Assembly (NCBI GenBank): GCA_030524525.1
Contig: JAUNGI010000006.1
Span: 29,307-93,306 of the forward strand
DNA length: 64,000 bases
Source: Lachnospiraceae bacterium
GTDB lineage: Bacteria; Bacillota; Clostridia; Lachnospirales; Lachnospiraceae
Reading direction: 5' to 3'
The position numbers and the translations under genes are program-made. A model generated the notes under the pieces. That model was given only the letters and a program-made list of their open reading frames with translations, was not told the origin of the DNA and made no database searches. How positions within the stretch are numbered: position 1 is the first letter of the stretch; each line of letters opens with the position of its first letter. Shown here in pieces: positions 1 through 8,708 of this stretch.

Positions 1-2
1 GG

Positions 3-1127
3 CGCAGCCTTTTTCCGAGGCTGCGTAGAAAAGAACGCAGAGAGCTTCCGGTATATTCGGTTCGCCTATGGCAGCAGGAGCTGTATCGGATCGGAATTTT
101 GCGCAGGGGGCTTGTGATATTCCCCGTACTGCTTCTGTTTGGAGCTTGGTGGATCGTAGATATGTATCAGCCGCCCGAAGAGAGTGCGGATCAGCGGTAT
201 TATCAGCAATATGTTGCAAAATGGCAGGGGGAGATCACACCCGATAAACGTGCGGAGATCAACGAGGAGGCGCTGCGTTTTGCAGGGCTGGAGGAAGAAT
301 TGGAGCGTTTGCTGCAAAAGCAGGCGGAATATGGCATGAACGGCGACAGCGAGGCGCTGCGGGTGGTGGAGCTGAAGCTTATGCTTATATATAACCAGCT
401 GACTCCCAGAAACGCCTTCGACGCATTTTGTAGATATGTAGAATATTTGGAAAGCACGGAGGAGGGGGCGATCGTAGATCAGCGCCCCTACGAGGAGCTT
501 TTGCTGACGGCGGAGACGGATGTTAAAGCAAGCTTGTATGTTATTCTGGCACTGCTGCTGCTCCTTCCTCCGTTTTTCTCAAAGGACAGGGAGAACAAGA
601 TGATCGGCGTTGTCAGCGTTACCGGAAAGGGCAGGAGGCTGCTTCACCTGCGGCTTTTTTATGCGACGGTCGGCACCGTGGGGATTACCGCAGTCGCACT
701 GGCGGCAAGGTATTATGCCGTGCAGAAAACGCTGCCCGTCTCCTCTGCCGAGCTTCGCTACTCTGCGTGCAGCGTGGAGGGCTTGTCCGAATATTGCGGC
801 TGGTCGCTGGGACAATATATGACCTATGCCGTGGGGCTTCGGATCGTCGGCGCGTGCATGGTCATGCTGTTGATTTTTGGGATCGTGCATATCGTTAACA
901 AAACGGTGATACAGTGGCTGCTCTTTGCGATGCTCTTTGTGCTGCCGCTTGTGGCTGCCATGCTGTACGCTCCGCTGACGGTCGGCTGCGTGCCGCTGTC
1001 CGGTCTGATCGGAAGCGCCTACTTTATTTTGTGGCCCCGCGCTTTTCGGTGGGGGCTGCTGGCAGGCATTTTGCTGGCGGGGATTGCGTCCGAGATTGTT
1101 ATATGTAAAAAATATTCAAAAATATAG
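3..1127 (+). CDS. ABC-2-like multispanning membrane protein, 5' end outside the window
   Basis: The frame is open from base 3 with no convincing start and ribosome binding site inside the window. A TTG at 99 is possible, but it sits next to basic sequence (ELYRIGILRRG) of the kind that precedes the first helix of ABC-2 permeases, so the gene probably begins upstream. Visible parts are a first membrane helix, a soluble extracytoplasmic region rich in Glu/Gln of about 130 residues, then about five more hydrophobic helices. That plan fits the permease part of an ABC exporter. The gene is followed after 10 bases by a lipoprotein gene with its own RBS, so the two are probably co-transcribed. No ATPase is visible in this part, and the substrate is unknown. 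The family call is moderate. Confidence 0.6.
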   Translation, partial: RSLFPRLRRKERRELPVYSVRLWQQELYRIGILRRGLVIFPVLLLFGAWWIVDMYQPPEESADQRYYQQYVAKWQGEITPDKRAEINEEALRFAGLEEELERLLQKQAEYGMNGDSEALRVVELKLMLIYNQLTPRNAFDAFCRYVEYLESTEEGAIVDQRPYEELLLTAETDVKASLYVILALLLLLPPFFSKDRENKMIGVVSVTGKGRRLLHLRLFYATVGTVGITAVALAARYYAVQKTLPVSSAELRYSACSVEGLSEYCGWSLGQYMTYAVGLRIVGACMVMLLIFGIVHIVNKTVIQWLLFAMLFVLPLVAAMLYAPLTVGCVPLSGLIGSAYFILWPRAFRWGLLAGILLAGIASEIVICKKYSKI

Positions 1128-1137
1128 GAGGGGAATA

Positions 1138-2457
1138 ATGAAGAAGAATTTTTTATGGGGACTTCTTTTATTGCTTCTGATCGGCAGCCTGACGTCCTGC
1201 AAGAAGGAAGAAGAAAAAGGCAGCGGAAATCCGACGGGAGCCGGGCAAACGAGTGAATGGCAGGGACTTCCCGACTTTGGCGGACGAACCTATTTTGTCG
1301 ATACGGCGTCGGATCTCAAATCCGTAAACTCACAGGGGATCTTTGAAGTCAGCGGAGGACTGCTCAGCTACGTCAGCATGGAGGAGGGAAAAGCGGGGCA
1401 AAGCATGGTGTTATGCAGCGACCTTTCCTGCCGCCATGTGCACAGCGATCCGGAAAAGGACATACCGATAACCTGTGAGGCGGAGCCGCCTCATGGCGTT
1501 GGCTATGTTGTTTACGAAGACGGTTATGTTTATGTGATCTCGCAAACTCCGTATATAACCGATTATGGTTTGTATGTCCAGCGGCGCGCGATGAACGGAG
1601 GCGGCTGGGAGGAGATCGCGTTTCTTCCGGGATATCTGCTGGGCGGAGTGGAAATCGTCAGCTACCAATTTGCGGAAAACGGGAAGGCGTATCTTGCCGT
1701 ATTGCAAATGCAGGAGGTTGACATGGCGTTCGGATCCCTGCAAAATTCCTGCTTTGGCGTGATGGAGCTGACCTTGGCCACTGGCGAATACCGCATGATC
1801 GTGCCGGTGAAGGACGATGCGTATCAGAACGTGTATTACATGAATTTACTTGGGGATTCATTCGTTTACTGCTATGTTTCGACCCCGGCTTCCATGTTGG
1901 AAGAGCTGAAGGACGCGGAGTTCGACACGGTGGCGGAGGAGCTTTACAAGAAATCCACAACAAAGGTCGTGACGGTAAATATGGATACGCTGGAGCAGAC
2001 GACGTTTGGAGAATACGGTCAAAAGCCACTCTCCGGGCAAGAAGAAACGGACTCCTTCTTTGTGGACGTCAGTAAGGACGGCGTCGTTTACGTGGAGGAT
2101 GGGACGGCATATCTGAAGTGTTATGGAGAAGATACGGTACACGAGCTTTTTGAAGTGCCAAAAGGCTATTCCACAATCTCCATGCGGTTGTCCAATGCTT
2201 GGCGGATACAGCTGGGGTCTTTTCAGGCAGGGAACTTTAACGTGAAATCCGTTTACGATGTGGAAAAGGACGGTACGGTTACGCCGAGGGAAAGCGGCAC
2301 GTCTCTGGCGGATATCAGCATGTGCTTGGAAAACGGTTATTCTTTTGTCAAATTTCAGAATTCCGAAAGGTGGGGAAGCAGCGTCTGCCTTGTGGGGGAC
2401 GAAGAGATCCGGAACAATCAAATGCCGGAAACGGTATATTATTTTTACAATGAGTAA
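1138..2457 (+). CDS. Lipoprotein with a CxxxxCxH cysteine motif, possible beta-propeller
   Basis: Starts at ATG 1138 behind a GGAGGGG ribosome binding site that overlaps the previous stop codon. The 439-residue product has a short lipoprotein signal peptide (MKKNFLWG then a Leu-rich core) with lipobox LTSC, giving lipidated Cys21. Downstream, around residue 100, is a CSDLSCRH segment followed by another Cys. Such short Cys/His motifs are common in clostridial secreted proteins with propeller-like repeats (DUF5050-like), and the rest consists of alternating strands with repeated Tyr-rich turns. It probably sits on the outer face of the membrane with the upstream transporter subunit. No catalytic motif was recognised. 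The function is unknown; a role as sensor or substrate-binding partner of the transporter is inference. Confidence 0.75.
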   Translation: MKKNFLWGLLLLLLIGSLTSCKKEEEKGSGNPTGAGQTSEWQGLPDFGGRTYFVDTASDLKSVNSQGIFEVSGGLLSYVSMEEGKAGQSMVLCSDLSCRHVHSDPEKDIPITCEAEPPHGVGYVVYEDGYVYVISQTPYITDYGLYVQRRAMNGGGWEEIAFLPGYLLGGVEIVSYQFAENGKAYLAVLQMQEVDMAFGSLQNSCFGVMELTLATGEYRMIVPVKDDAYQNVYYMNLLGDSFVYCYVSTPASMLEELKDAEFDTVAEELYKKSTTKVVTVNMDTLEQTTFGEYGQKPLSGQEETDSFFVDVSKDGVVYVEDGTAYLKCYGEDTVHELFEVPKGYSTISMRLSNAWRIQLGSFQAGNFNVKSVYDVEKDGTVTPRESGTSLADISMCLENGYSFVKFQNSERWGSSVCLVGDEEIRNNQMPETVYYFYNE

Positions 2458-2512
2458 GGTGCATGCCTCTACCGCACGTTGAATCTGCCCGTCAATTTCG
2501 CCGGAGCGGTTA

Positions 2513-2542
2513 TTGCGGAGGTCTGTCGGAATTCGCTATAAT
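2513..2542 (+). promoter_or_regulatory. Putative sigma-A promoter for the XRE-PurM gene
   Basis: A perfect TATAAT at 2537-2542 is preceded by TTGCGG at 2513-2518 with an 18-base spacer, 47 bases before the start codon at 2590. The -35 matches the consensus at three of six positions. Confidence 0.5.
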
Positions 2543-2589
2543 AAATGCAGAAGACGCGGCAGGGCTGCGGGGAACGGAGGAAAGCAAAC

Positions 2590-3840
2590 ATGCTTCAGGG
2601 CGAAAAAATCGGGCAATTTTTGATGGAGCGGAGGAAGGAGCTGGGCATGACGCAGCAGCAGCTCGCGGAGCGGCTGCATGTCTCGTTTCAGGCGGTATCA
2701 AAGTGGGAGAACGGAGTTTCCTTTCCGAATATTGAGGTCCTGTACGATCTGGCGGTGGCTCTCGAAGTAACGACCGACGAGATCCTGCTTGGCAGCAGGC
2801 GGGAGGCGGAAGGGCTGTCCTACAGCAAGGCGGGGGTCGATATTGCCTATACGGACGCGATCAAGCAGGAGATGGCAAAGCGTCTGGAAACCCGCGATCC
2901 GCGGGTTCTGAACGGCTTGGGGCCGTTTGCGTCTCTGTATGATATTTCCTTTCCCGCCCTTCGCGAGCCGGTTTTGGTTCTGAAATCCGAGGAGCCCGGC
3001 TCCAAGCAGAAGCTGGCGATGGAGTACGGCTATACGGAATCCATCTGCCACGATATGGTCAACCATCTGGTAAACGATATCGCGGTCATGGGAGCCAAGC
3101 CGCTGGCGGTTCTCGATACGATCGTCTGCGGAAACGCCGAAAAGGCGACGATCCAAAGCTTGGTCAAGGGCGTGTCGGAAGCCTGCAGGGAAAACGAATG
3201 CTCTTTGGTGGGCGGGGAAACGTCCATTCAGCCGCTTGTGCTGGACGCAGGCGTTTATGTGCTGACGGCGACCGTGGCGGGCATTGCGGAGAGATCCCGG
3301 ATTATCGACGGTTCGAAGATTCGGTCGGGCGACGCGGTTCTGGCGGTCGCCTCCAACGGTCTGCACACGAACGGCTATTCGCTGGTGCGTCTTCTGATGG
3401 ACAAAAAGCCCCGGATCAAGCTCGACAAGATCGAAGGTCTGGCCTTTATCGAGCAGATCATGAAGCCGCACACGCCGTATTACCGGGCGGTCAAGGAGCT
3501 GTTCGGAAACGAGGCGCTGCACGGGATGGCGTATATTACCGGAGGCGGCATCGAGGGCAATCTGTGCCGGATCGTGCCGGAGGGGCTGTGCGCCCGCATG
3601 GATCTGGCAAAGCTGCGGGTGCCGGAGCTGTTTCGGTATATTCGCGCGCAGGGGAACGTCAGCGACGCGGAGATGCTCCGCACCTTCAACTGCGGCGCGG
3701 GTCTTGTGCTTGTCGTGGCAAGGGAGCGGAAGGAGTTTTTTCTGCGTCATGTGCGGAGGTTTTACGATTGCTATGAGATCGGCGTGATCGAGCCCGGCGC
3801 GGCGAAGATCGTATTGGAAAACCGCCTGAACTGGCTGTAG
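2590..3840 (+). CDS. XRE-family HTH domain fused to a PurM (AIR synthase)-like domain
   Basis: ATG 2590 is chosen because CGGAGG lies 9 bases upstream; the frame extends further back without an RBS. Residues 5-66 are a typical XRE helix-turn-helix (MTQQQLAERL, VSFQAVSKWENG). Residues about 78-410 align by eye with AIR synthase PurM, which uses ATP to close formylglycinamidine ribonucleotide to aminoimidazole ribonucleotide. Recognisable PurM landmarks are YSKAGVDI (78-85), VNDIAVMGAKPLAVLD (161-176), LVGGET (206-211), NGLHTNGYSL (256-265) and YITGGGIEGN (315-324). The nucleotide/metal loop that reads TDGVGTK in active PurM is SEEPGSK here (133-139), so its Asp is lost. I infer a DNA-binding protein that may use a PurM fold to sense purine intermediates or nucleotides rather than a working enzyme. 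No other purine genes are adjacent. Confidence 0.8.
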   Translation: MLQGEKIGQFLMERRKELGMTQQQLAERLHVSFQAVSKWENGVSFPNIEVLYDLAVALEVTTDEILLGSRREAEGLSYSKAGVDIAYTDAIKQEMAKRLETRDPRVLNGLGPFASLYDISFPALREPVLVLKSEEPGSKQKLAMEYGYTESICHDMVNHLVNDIAVMGAKPLAVLDTIVCGNAEKATIQSLVKGVSEACRENECSLVGGETSIQPLVLDAGVYVLTATVAGIAERSRIIDGSKIRSGDAVLAVASNGLHTNGYSLVRLLMDKKPRIKLDKIEGLAFIEQIMKPHTPYYRAVKELFGNEALHGMAYITGGGIEGNLCRIVPEGLCARMDLAKLRVPELFRYIRAQGNVSDAEMLRTFNCGAGLVLVVARERKEFFLRHVRRFYDCYEIGVIEPGAAKIVLENRLNWL

Positions 3841-3873
3841 GCTTCGACCGAAAACCGATTGCCCGCAGCCTAA

Positions 3874-3920
3874 AAAACAGCCTGAAGCGGCGGCTCTGTC
3901 GGCACCGTTCAGGCTGTTTT
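3874..3920. terminator. Bidirectional intrinsic terminator
   Basis: AACAGCCTGAA (3876-3886) pairs with TTCAGGCTGTT (3908-3918). The hairpin has A-runs on one side and T-runs on the other, so it can end transcription of both convergent units (XRE-PurM from the left, the rubredoxin operon from the right). Confidence 0.8.
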
Positions 3921-3942
3921 CCTATTCGGAAGCTATTTTCTG

Positions 3943-4560
3943 TTAAGCGTTCACTTTCTCAAAATCCGAAGCCGGATGTTTGCAGAGAGGGCAGATATAA
4001 TCTGCCGGAAGCTCTTCACCCTCGTAAATGTAACCGCAGACCGTGCAGCGCCATACGGTTTTGCTCCCGGCCTTCGGTGTTTCCGGCTTGGGCTTGATAT
4101 CAGACTGGTAATAAGCATAAGTAGCGGAGGGAGAGGACGAAAGCACCTCCATGTCATCGACATGAGCGATGAACAGGGTGTGGGTGTCTAAGTCAATCGT
4201 CTGCTCCACGGTGGCGCTGATATAGCCGTTGGTTCCTTCGGTGAGATAGTAAAGTCCGTTTTCGCTGCGCTTGCAGGAGTTGTAGCCGTCAAATTTATCT
4301 GCCGTCCGTCCGGATTGGAAACCGAAGTGCTGAAATACGGCAAAGCCTGCCTCTTCACTCAGGATAGAGAGATTGAACTTGCCGGAGGCCTTTACCAGTT
4401 CGTGCGTATAATTCGCCTTGTTGACAGCGATACTAATCCGGTTGGGCTCCGAGGTCACCTGACCGGCGGTGTTAATGATGCAGCCGCTGTCTTTTCCGTT
4501 ATAGCGGGAGGTCAGGACGAAGAGACCGTAGGTCAGTTTGTACATTGTTTTTTTGTCCAT
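3943..4560 (-). CDS. hrb: High-molecular-weight rubredoxin: flavin reductase domain plus rubredoxin
   Basis: The 205-residue protein joins an N-terminal FMN-binding flavin reductase-like domain (about 1-155; starts MDKKTMYKLTYGLFVLTS) to a C-terminal rubredoxin (about 168-202) with the two iron-ligand pairs CTVCGY and CPLCKH. The same architecture is known in Moorella Hrb and related anaerobe proteins, which pass electrons from reduced nucleotides toward O2- or NO-reducing flavoproteins or rubrerythrin. It is the last gene of a minus-strand operon after rubrerythrin and an SDR oxidoreductase, starting 11 bases after the SDR stop with an AAAGGATGG RBS. Cytoplasmic. The domain call is firm; the physiological partner (rubrerythrin) is inferred from gene order. 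Confidence 0.88.
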   Translation of the reverse strand: MDKKTMYKLTYGLFVLTSRYNGKDSGCIINTAGQVTSEPNRISIAVNKANYTHELVKASGKFNLSILSEEAGFAVFQHFGFQSGRTADKFDGYNSCKRSENGLYYLTEGTNGYISATVEQTIDLDTHTLFIAHVDDMEVLSSSPSATYAYYQSDIKPKPETPKAGSKTVWRCTVCGYIYEGEELPADYICPLCKHPASDFEKVNA

Positions 4561-4571
4561 AGTCCATCCTT

Positions 4572-5309
4572 TCAGGTCATGGCGGCGCCGTCCACATTAA
4601 TAACCGCTCCGGTCACATAGCTTGCGGCGTCGCTCGCCAGATAGAGGTAGGCGTTCGCAACGTCCTCCGGCTCGCCCACGCGTCCAAGCGGAATACCCGC
4701 GGAAATGCGCGCCACCATTTCCGGCGGCAGAGCGGCGACCATATCGGTCTTCGTTACGCCCGGTGCAACGGCGTTGACGCGGATCTGATCCTTGGCAAGT
4801 TCTCTTGCCAGAGACTTGGTCAGACCGTTTACGGCAAACTTCGTGGCGGGATAGCCGCAGCCGGAGGGCTGACCGTACAGGCTGACCATCGAGCTGGTGT
4901 TGATGATCGAGCCGCCGCCCTGCTCCTTCATGATCCGAGCCGCCGCCTGCGAGCAGACAAAAACCGCTTTCAGGTTGACGTCGATCAGCTTGGTGAATTC
5001 TTCGAGCGTGTAGTCGTACAGGCTGCTTCTGGAAGAAATTCCGGCATTGTTTACAAGAATGTCGAGACGGCCGAAGCGCTCCCGCACCGATGCGAAAGCG
5101 GCGGCGACCTCCTCCGGGCTGCACAGATCGGGGCAGATGCCCATGACGCGCTCGGCGTATTCCGGAAGCTGCGCCAGCGCCTTATCCACCGTTTCCTGAC
5201 GGGAACCGGCGATCGCCACGTTCGCTCCGTTCTGAAGGTAGAGCTTGGCAATGGCAAAGCCGATCCCTCTCGTTCCGCCGGTGATGACGGCAGTTTTTCC
5301 TTTTAACAT
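4572..5309 (-). CDS. SDR-family oxidoreductase, FabG-like
   Basis: A classical short-chain dehydrogenase of 245 residues. The NAD(P)-binding TGGTRGIG follows the first strand (residues 11-18), NNAGIS is in the middle, and the catalytic Tyr-Lys pair is in YPATK, with the active-site Ser in INTSSM. The C-terminus (GAVINVDGAAM) is typical of the FabG group. Start ATG has AAGGAGG upstream. FabG reduces 3-oxoacyl-ACP, but many paralogues act on other ketones or alcohols. Placement between rubrerythrin and a rubredoxin-flavin reductase, with no fatty-acid genes nearby, suggests a redox role other than lipid synthesis. The substrate is unknown. Confidence 0.85.
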   Translation of the reverse strand: MLKGKTAVITGGTRGIGFAIAKLYLQNGANVAIAGSRQETVDKALAQLPEYAERVMGICPDLCSPEEVAAAFASVRERFGRLDILVNNAGISSRSSLYDYTLEEFTKLIDVNLKAVFVCSQAAARIMKEQGGGSIINTSSMVSLYGQPSGCGYPATKFAVNGLTKSLARELAKDQIRVNAVAPGVTKTDMVAALPPEMVARISAGIPLGRVGEPEDVANAYLYLASDAASYVTGAVINVDGAAMT

Positions 5310-5327
5310 ATTCGTGCCTCCTTCGCT

Positions 5328-5864
5328 TTAATAATTCTCTGCATGGATCTCAAAGTAGCTCTGCGGATGCGCGCAGGTCGGGCAGATCTCCGGCGCTTCC
5401 GTGCCGACAACGATGTGTCCGCAGTTGCGGCATTCCCATACCTTGACCTCGCTCTTGGCGAATACCTCCGCCATTTCCACGTTGTGAAGCAGCGCGCGGT
5501 AGCGCTCCTCATGGTGCTTTTCGATGGCGGCGACCAGACGGAACTTTTCCGCCAGCTCCGGGAAGCCCTCCTCGTCGGCAGTCTTGGCAAAACCGGCGTA
5601 CATATCGGTCCATTCGTAGTTCTCGCCTTCGGCGGCGGACGCCAGATTGCTTGCGGTATCGCCGATCCCGTTCAGCTCCTTGAACCACATTTTCGCATGT
5701 TCCTTCTCGTTTTCGGCGGTCTTCAAAAACAGTGCCGCGATCTGCTCAAAGCCGTCCTTTTTCGCCTTGGAAGCGAAGTAGGTGTATTTGTTGCGGGCTT
5801 CGGATTCGCCGGAAAAGGCGGTTCGCAGATTTTTCTCGGTTTGTGTTCCTGCATACTTTGACAT
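5328..5864 (-). CDS. rbr: Rubrerythrin
   Basis: Start [13 protein letters not shown] (5864) is chosen because GGAGGA lies just upstream; in-frame codons further out have no RBS and would extend into the promoter. The 178-residue product has an N-terminal four-helix ferritin-like diiron domain with the expected Glu and ExxH ligands ([28 protein letters not shown]), and a C-terminal rubredoxin-like Fe(Cys)4 site (CRNCGH and CPTCAH). Rubrerythrin reduces hydrogen peroxide in the anaerobe cytoplasm with electrons from rubredoxin. It is the first gene of the operon that ends with a rubredoxin-flavin reductase, a plausible electron donor. Confidence 0.93.
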   Translation of the reverse strand: MSKYAGTQTEKNLRTAFSGESEARNKYTYFASKAKKDGFEQIAALFLKTAENEKEHAKMWFKELNGIGDTASNLASAAEGENYEWTDMYAGFAKTADEEGFPELAEKFRLVAAIEKHHEERYRALLHNVEMAEVFAKSEVKVWECRNCGHIVVGTEAPEICPTCAHPQSYFEIHAENY

Positions 5865-5937
5865 TGCATTGTCCTCCGGATTCTTGTTCTCCCATAAAAA
5901 CGGGCGGGAGACGGACAAGAGCCGCCTCCTGAAAATC

Positions 5938-5966
5938 ATTATATCCTAATTAAGAAGCGGCTTCAA
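5938..5966 (-). promoter_or_regulatory. Promoter of the rubrerythrin operon
   Basis: On the minus strand, TTGAAG (5961-5966) and a perfect TATAAT (5938-5943) are separated by 17 bases, about 75 bases before the rubrerythrin start. No PerR-type palindrome was recognised. Confidence 0.75.
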
Positions 5967-5984
5967 GAGCGAACTGAAAATCGG

Positions 5985-7220
5985 CTATGCTTTTTCAAAA
6001 ACGGCGGTGACGCGCAGGCTTCCTTCCCGGAGCTGCGCGAAGATCTCTCCGTTCATTTTGTGCATGAGCTGACGGCAGATAAAAAGCCCCAAACCGCTTC
6101 CCTGCCGGTCCTTCGCATTGGAGCCGCGGAAAAAGCTGTCGAAGATGTGCGGCAGCTCCGTTTCCGGAAGGGTGCCGCCGCTGCTTGTGACCGATACCAG
6201 AATGCAGCCGTCCTCCTCGGCGGCTTCCAAGGAGATCGCGGCGCCGTCGCCGTATTTTATCGCATTTTCCATCAGGTTCTGCAGGACCTCGACGCTCCGG
6301 TCGGGGTCGCCCTTGAGCAGGCAGTCGAAGGAAGCGGAGACGGAAAACTCCGTTCCCAGAAGCGTCAGCTTTTCCTCGTAAAAGTCGGAGACGGACGAAA
6401 CCAGCTTGGAGAGATAAAACTCGCCGGGCGTGACTTCCAGACTCAGGAAATCCTCGCGGGAGGCGAGAATGATCTGCGAGACGTAGCGTTCGATCTCGTC
6501 GGCTTTTCTGCCGATGTTTTTTGCGACCTCCAGCTGGCGTTCCGGTTCGGGATAGAGACCCCGGGCAAGCGCCTGAGAGGAAAGCTTGATGGCGGAAAGC
6601 GGCGTTTTGATATCGTGGGAGAGCGACAGCAGAAGCGTTTTTTTCTCCTTTTGCAGAGCAAGCTCGCGCTTTTTCTGCGCTTCCAGATGCTCGCGCAGCA
6701 GATCCACGCCCCAGAGGAATTTCCCGAAGTATCGGCTTTTGGTCTCCTTCAGCGGGGGCGCCAGATTTCCCTTGGAAAGCCGGTAGGGAACGTCGGCAAG
6801 CTTCTGAAACGGAAGGAGGAGCTTTCGATGCACATAGAGAAGAACGGACACGACAAAAAGAGCGGACAGTCCCAGCAGTCCGTTCACAAGCAGCAGAAGA
6901 CGCTTTTGTTCGGCGCCGCCGGTCGGAACATAGTCAAAGCGGTAGAGCTGCCCATCGATCTGCCGGAGGGCGTAGCTGTTTTCGACTTGGTAGAAGTCGG
7001 CGGAGCCGTCGGATCTCGTCACCCGGTAAACGCAGCGGTAAGAGGAGAGCGACAGCGCATCAAAGCCTTCGGCTTCGATGGTGCGGGCGATCCGGCGGAT
7101 CTCCACCCGGTACGCCCTGCTGCCGCTTTCTTCCAGACGGAGCAGGCAGAGATTCGCGGTCAGAAAGAGAGCGGCGATCGCCAAAAGAACAAGAAAAAAG
7201 AGCTTGTAAAAATGCTTCAT
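5985..7220 (-). CDS. Sensor histidine kinase
   Basis: The 411-residue membrane kinase has an N-terminal helix (about 5-25), an extracytoplasmic region of about 80 residues, a second helix (about 107-130), a HAMP-like linker, and a HisKA domain with the phospho-acceptor in SLSHDIKTPLSA (His202). The C-terminal ATPase has an N box (NLMENAIKYGDG) and a G box (GSGLGLFICRQLM). Its ATG overlaps the stop of the response regulator (ATGA), so translation is coupled. It lies at the promoter-distal end of a minus-strand set with a response regulator, an ABC ATPase and (beyond an IS110 element) a permease, a Bce/Vra-like arrangement. Unlike classical Bce kinases it has a sizeable extracytoplasmic loop, so it may sense a ligand directly. 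Confidence 0.88.
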   Translation of the reverse strand: MKHFYKLFFLVLLAIAALFLTANLCLLRLEESGSRAYRVEIRRIARTIEAEGFDALSLSSYRCVYRVTRSDGSADFYQVENSYALRQIDGQLYRFDYVPTGGAEQKRLLLLVNGLLGLSALFVVSVLLYVHRKLLLPFQKLADVPYRLSKGNLAPPLKETKSRYFGKFLWGVDLLREHLEAQKKRELALQKEKKTLLLSLSHDIKTPLSAIKLSSQALARGLYPEPERQLEVAKNIGRKADEIERYVSQIILASREDFLSLEVTPGEFYLSKLVSSVSDFYEEKLTLLGTEFSVSASFDCLLKGDPDRSVEVLQNLMENAIKYGDGAAISLEAAEEDGCILVSVTSSGGTLPETELPHIFDSFFRGSNAKDRQGSGLGLFICRQLMHKMNGEIFAQLREGSLRVTAVFEKA

Positions 7221-7873
7221 TGATATTTATACCCCACGCTCCATACGGTCACGATCTTCTGCGGATGCTTCGGGTCGGCCTCGATCTTTTGACGCAGCCA
7301 TTGGATGTGGACGGTCAGCGTCTGCGGCTCGGAAAAGCTGTCGCTGCCCCAGACCTGCCGAAAGAGAAATTCCTTGCTCAGGGCGCGGCCCCGGTTTTCC
7401 ATCAGGAGCCAGAGCAGATCAAATTCCTTGGCGGTCAGGTCGAGGGGGCTTCCGTCCTTGGTGACCGTGCGTGCGGATCGGCTGATGCAAAGACCGCCGT
7501 CCGTAAGCTCCCGGGCGCAGCGCCGCCGCAGGATGCCGCCGATCTTTGCCAGCATAATGTCGATGTCGTACGGCTTTTCGATATAATCGTCCGCGCCGGA
7601 GAGCAGTCCGTTCAGCTTATCCTCCTTCTCCGCCTTGGCGCTGACGATCAGAACCGGCGTGTTTCCCTGCTCGCGTATTTTTTGCAGCACGGAAAAGCCG
7701 TCCGCGCCGGGCAGGCAGATATCGAGCACGACCAGCTTTGGCTCCTGCGTCTCGAAAAGGCGCAGCGCCTCTTCGCCCGAGCCTGCCACCGATACCGTAT
7801 AGTTTTCCGCCCGCAGGAAGTCGCGGAGCAGAGCCGCCAGCTCCTTTTCGTCTTCAACAATTAAAATATCCAT
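7217..7873 (-). CDS. OmpR/PhoB-family response regulator
   Basis: The 218-residue protein has a receiver domain with acidic pocket EDE near residue 7, phospho-acceptor Asp51 (VVLDICLPG), the switch Ser/Thr segment (LIVSAK) and the conserved Lys of EKPYD, followed by a winged-helix domain ending RQKIEADPKHP and VWSVGYKYQ. I chose ATG 7873 over the TTG two codons earlier because AAAGGA is well spaced only for the ATG. It is translationally coupled to the kinase. It probably controls the adjacent ABC transporter genes in response to an envelope-acting compound. The target sequence is not known. Confidence 0.9.
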   Translation of the reverse strand: MDILIVEDEKELAALLRDFLRAENYTVSVAGSGEEALRLFETQEPKLVVLDICLPGADGFSVLQKIREQGNTPVLIVSAKAEKEDKLNGLLSGADDYIEKPYDIDIMLAKIGGILRRRCARELTDGGLCISRSARTVTKDGSPLDLTAKEFDLLWLLMENRGRALSKEFLFRQVWGSDSFSEPQTLTVHIQWLRQKIEADPKHPQKIVTVWSVGYKYQ

Positions 7874-7886
7874 TCCCAAAAGTCCT

Positions 7887-8654
7887 TTACCAGCCCATCT
7901 CCGTCAGCCAGCCGCTCAGGGCACGTTCCCGTTCGCGGGTCCGGGTGGGAGAGGGGAATTTGTCTAAAGTATACTCGCCCTGAATATTCCCGTCAACCAG
8001 ATACAGGATTCGGGAGCATTGAGCCGCCACCTTCACGTCGTGGGTCACGAGCAGAACGGTGGTTCCCTCCCTGTTGAGCCGGGTCAGCTCCGTCATTACT
8101 CCGTCGGAGGCGGTGCGGTTCAGGGCGCCGGTGGGCTCGTCGGCAAAGATCATTTGGGGACGGTTGACGACGCTGCGGCAGATGCAGGCGCGCTGGAGCT
8201 GTCCGCCGGACACCTCGTTGATGTCGTTGTCCGCGATCTCCAAAATGCCCAGCTTTTTCATCAGCTCCCTTGCCCTGCGGACGGTTTCCCGGCGGCTTTC
8301 CCGGAGCTTTCCGGATTGGCAGGCGGGCAGGATGACGTTGTCCAGCACCGAGAGATTTTTCAGCATGTACATCTGCTGGAAGATAAAGCCCATTTCGTTC
8401 AGGCGCAGCTCCGCCAGCTCGCTTTCGGAGCACTCGCTCAGGTTTTTCCCGCAGAAGACCACCTCCCCGGCGGTGATGCGGTCCATTCCGGAAACCGCGT
8501 AGAGCAGCGTGGATTTTCCGGAGCCGGAGGGCCCCATCACGGCGATCATTTCGCCCTCGGAGACCGTGAAATCCACGTTCCGCAGCACGTTGTTCTGCTG
8601 CTTGTTGACGATGTAGGTTTTGCAGAGACTTTTGACGGTTAATATGGTTTTCAT
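7887..8654 (-). CDS. ABC transporter ATP-binding protein, MacB/BceA type
   Basis: A 255-residue ATPase: Walker A GPSGSGKST (residues 41-49), signature SGGQLQRA, Walker B MIFADEPTGAL and a switch His in VTHD. The start is taken at MKTILTVKS; in-frame ATGs 4 and 10 codons earlier are less well spaced from AAAGGA. It is followed after 13 bases by the response regulator. Its partner permease is the FtsX-type gene at 10322-12676 on the same strand, but an IS110 element now lies between them. Transcription of this ATPase may therefore depend on a promoter in or near the element, or on read-through. Export or detoxification of an antimicrobial peptide is inferred from gene context. Confidence 0.88.
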   Translation of the reverse strand: MKTILTVKSLCKTYIVNKQQNNVLRNVDFTVSEGEMIAVMGPSGSGKSTLLYAVSGMDRITAGEVVFCGKNLSECSESELAELRLNEMGFIFQQMYMLKNLSVLDNVILPACQSGKLRESRRETVRRARELMKKLGILEIADNDINEVSGGQLQRACICRSVVNRPQMIFADEPTGALNRTASDGVMTELTRLNREGTTVLLVTHDVKVAAQCSRILYLVDGNIQGEYTLDKFPSPTRTRERERALSGWLTEMGW

Positions 8655-8708
8655 AGATTTTATCATTCCTTTCGCTTCGCTCAAGGCACAAACAAGTTAT
8701 GAAAAAAG

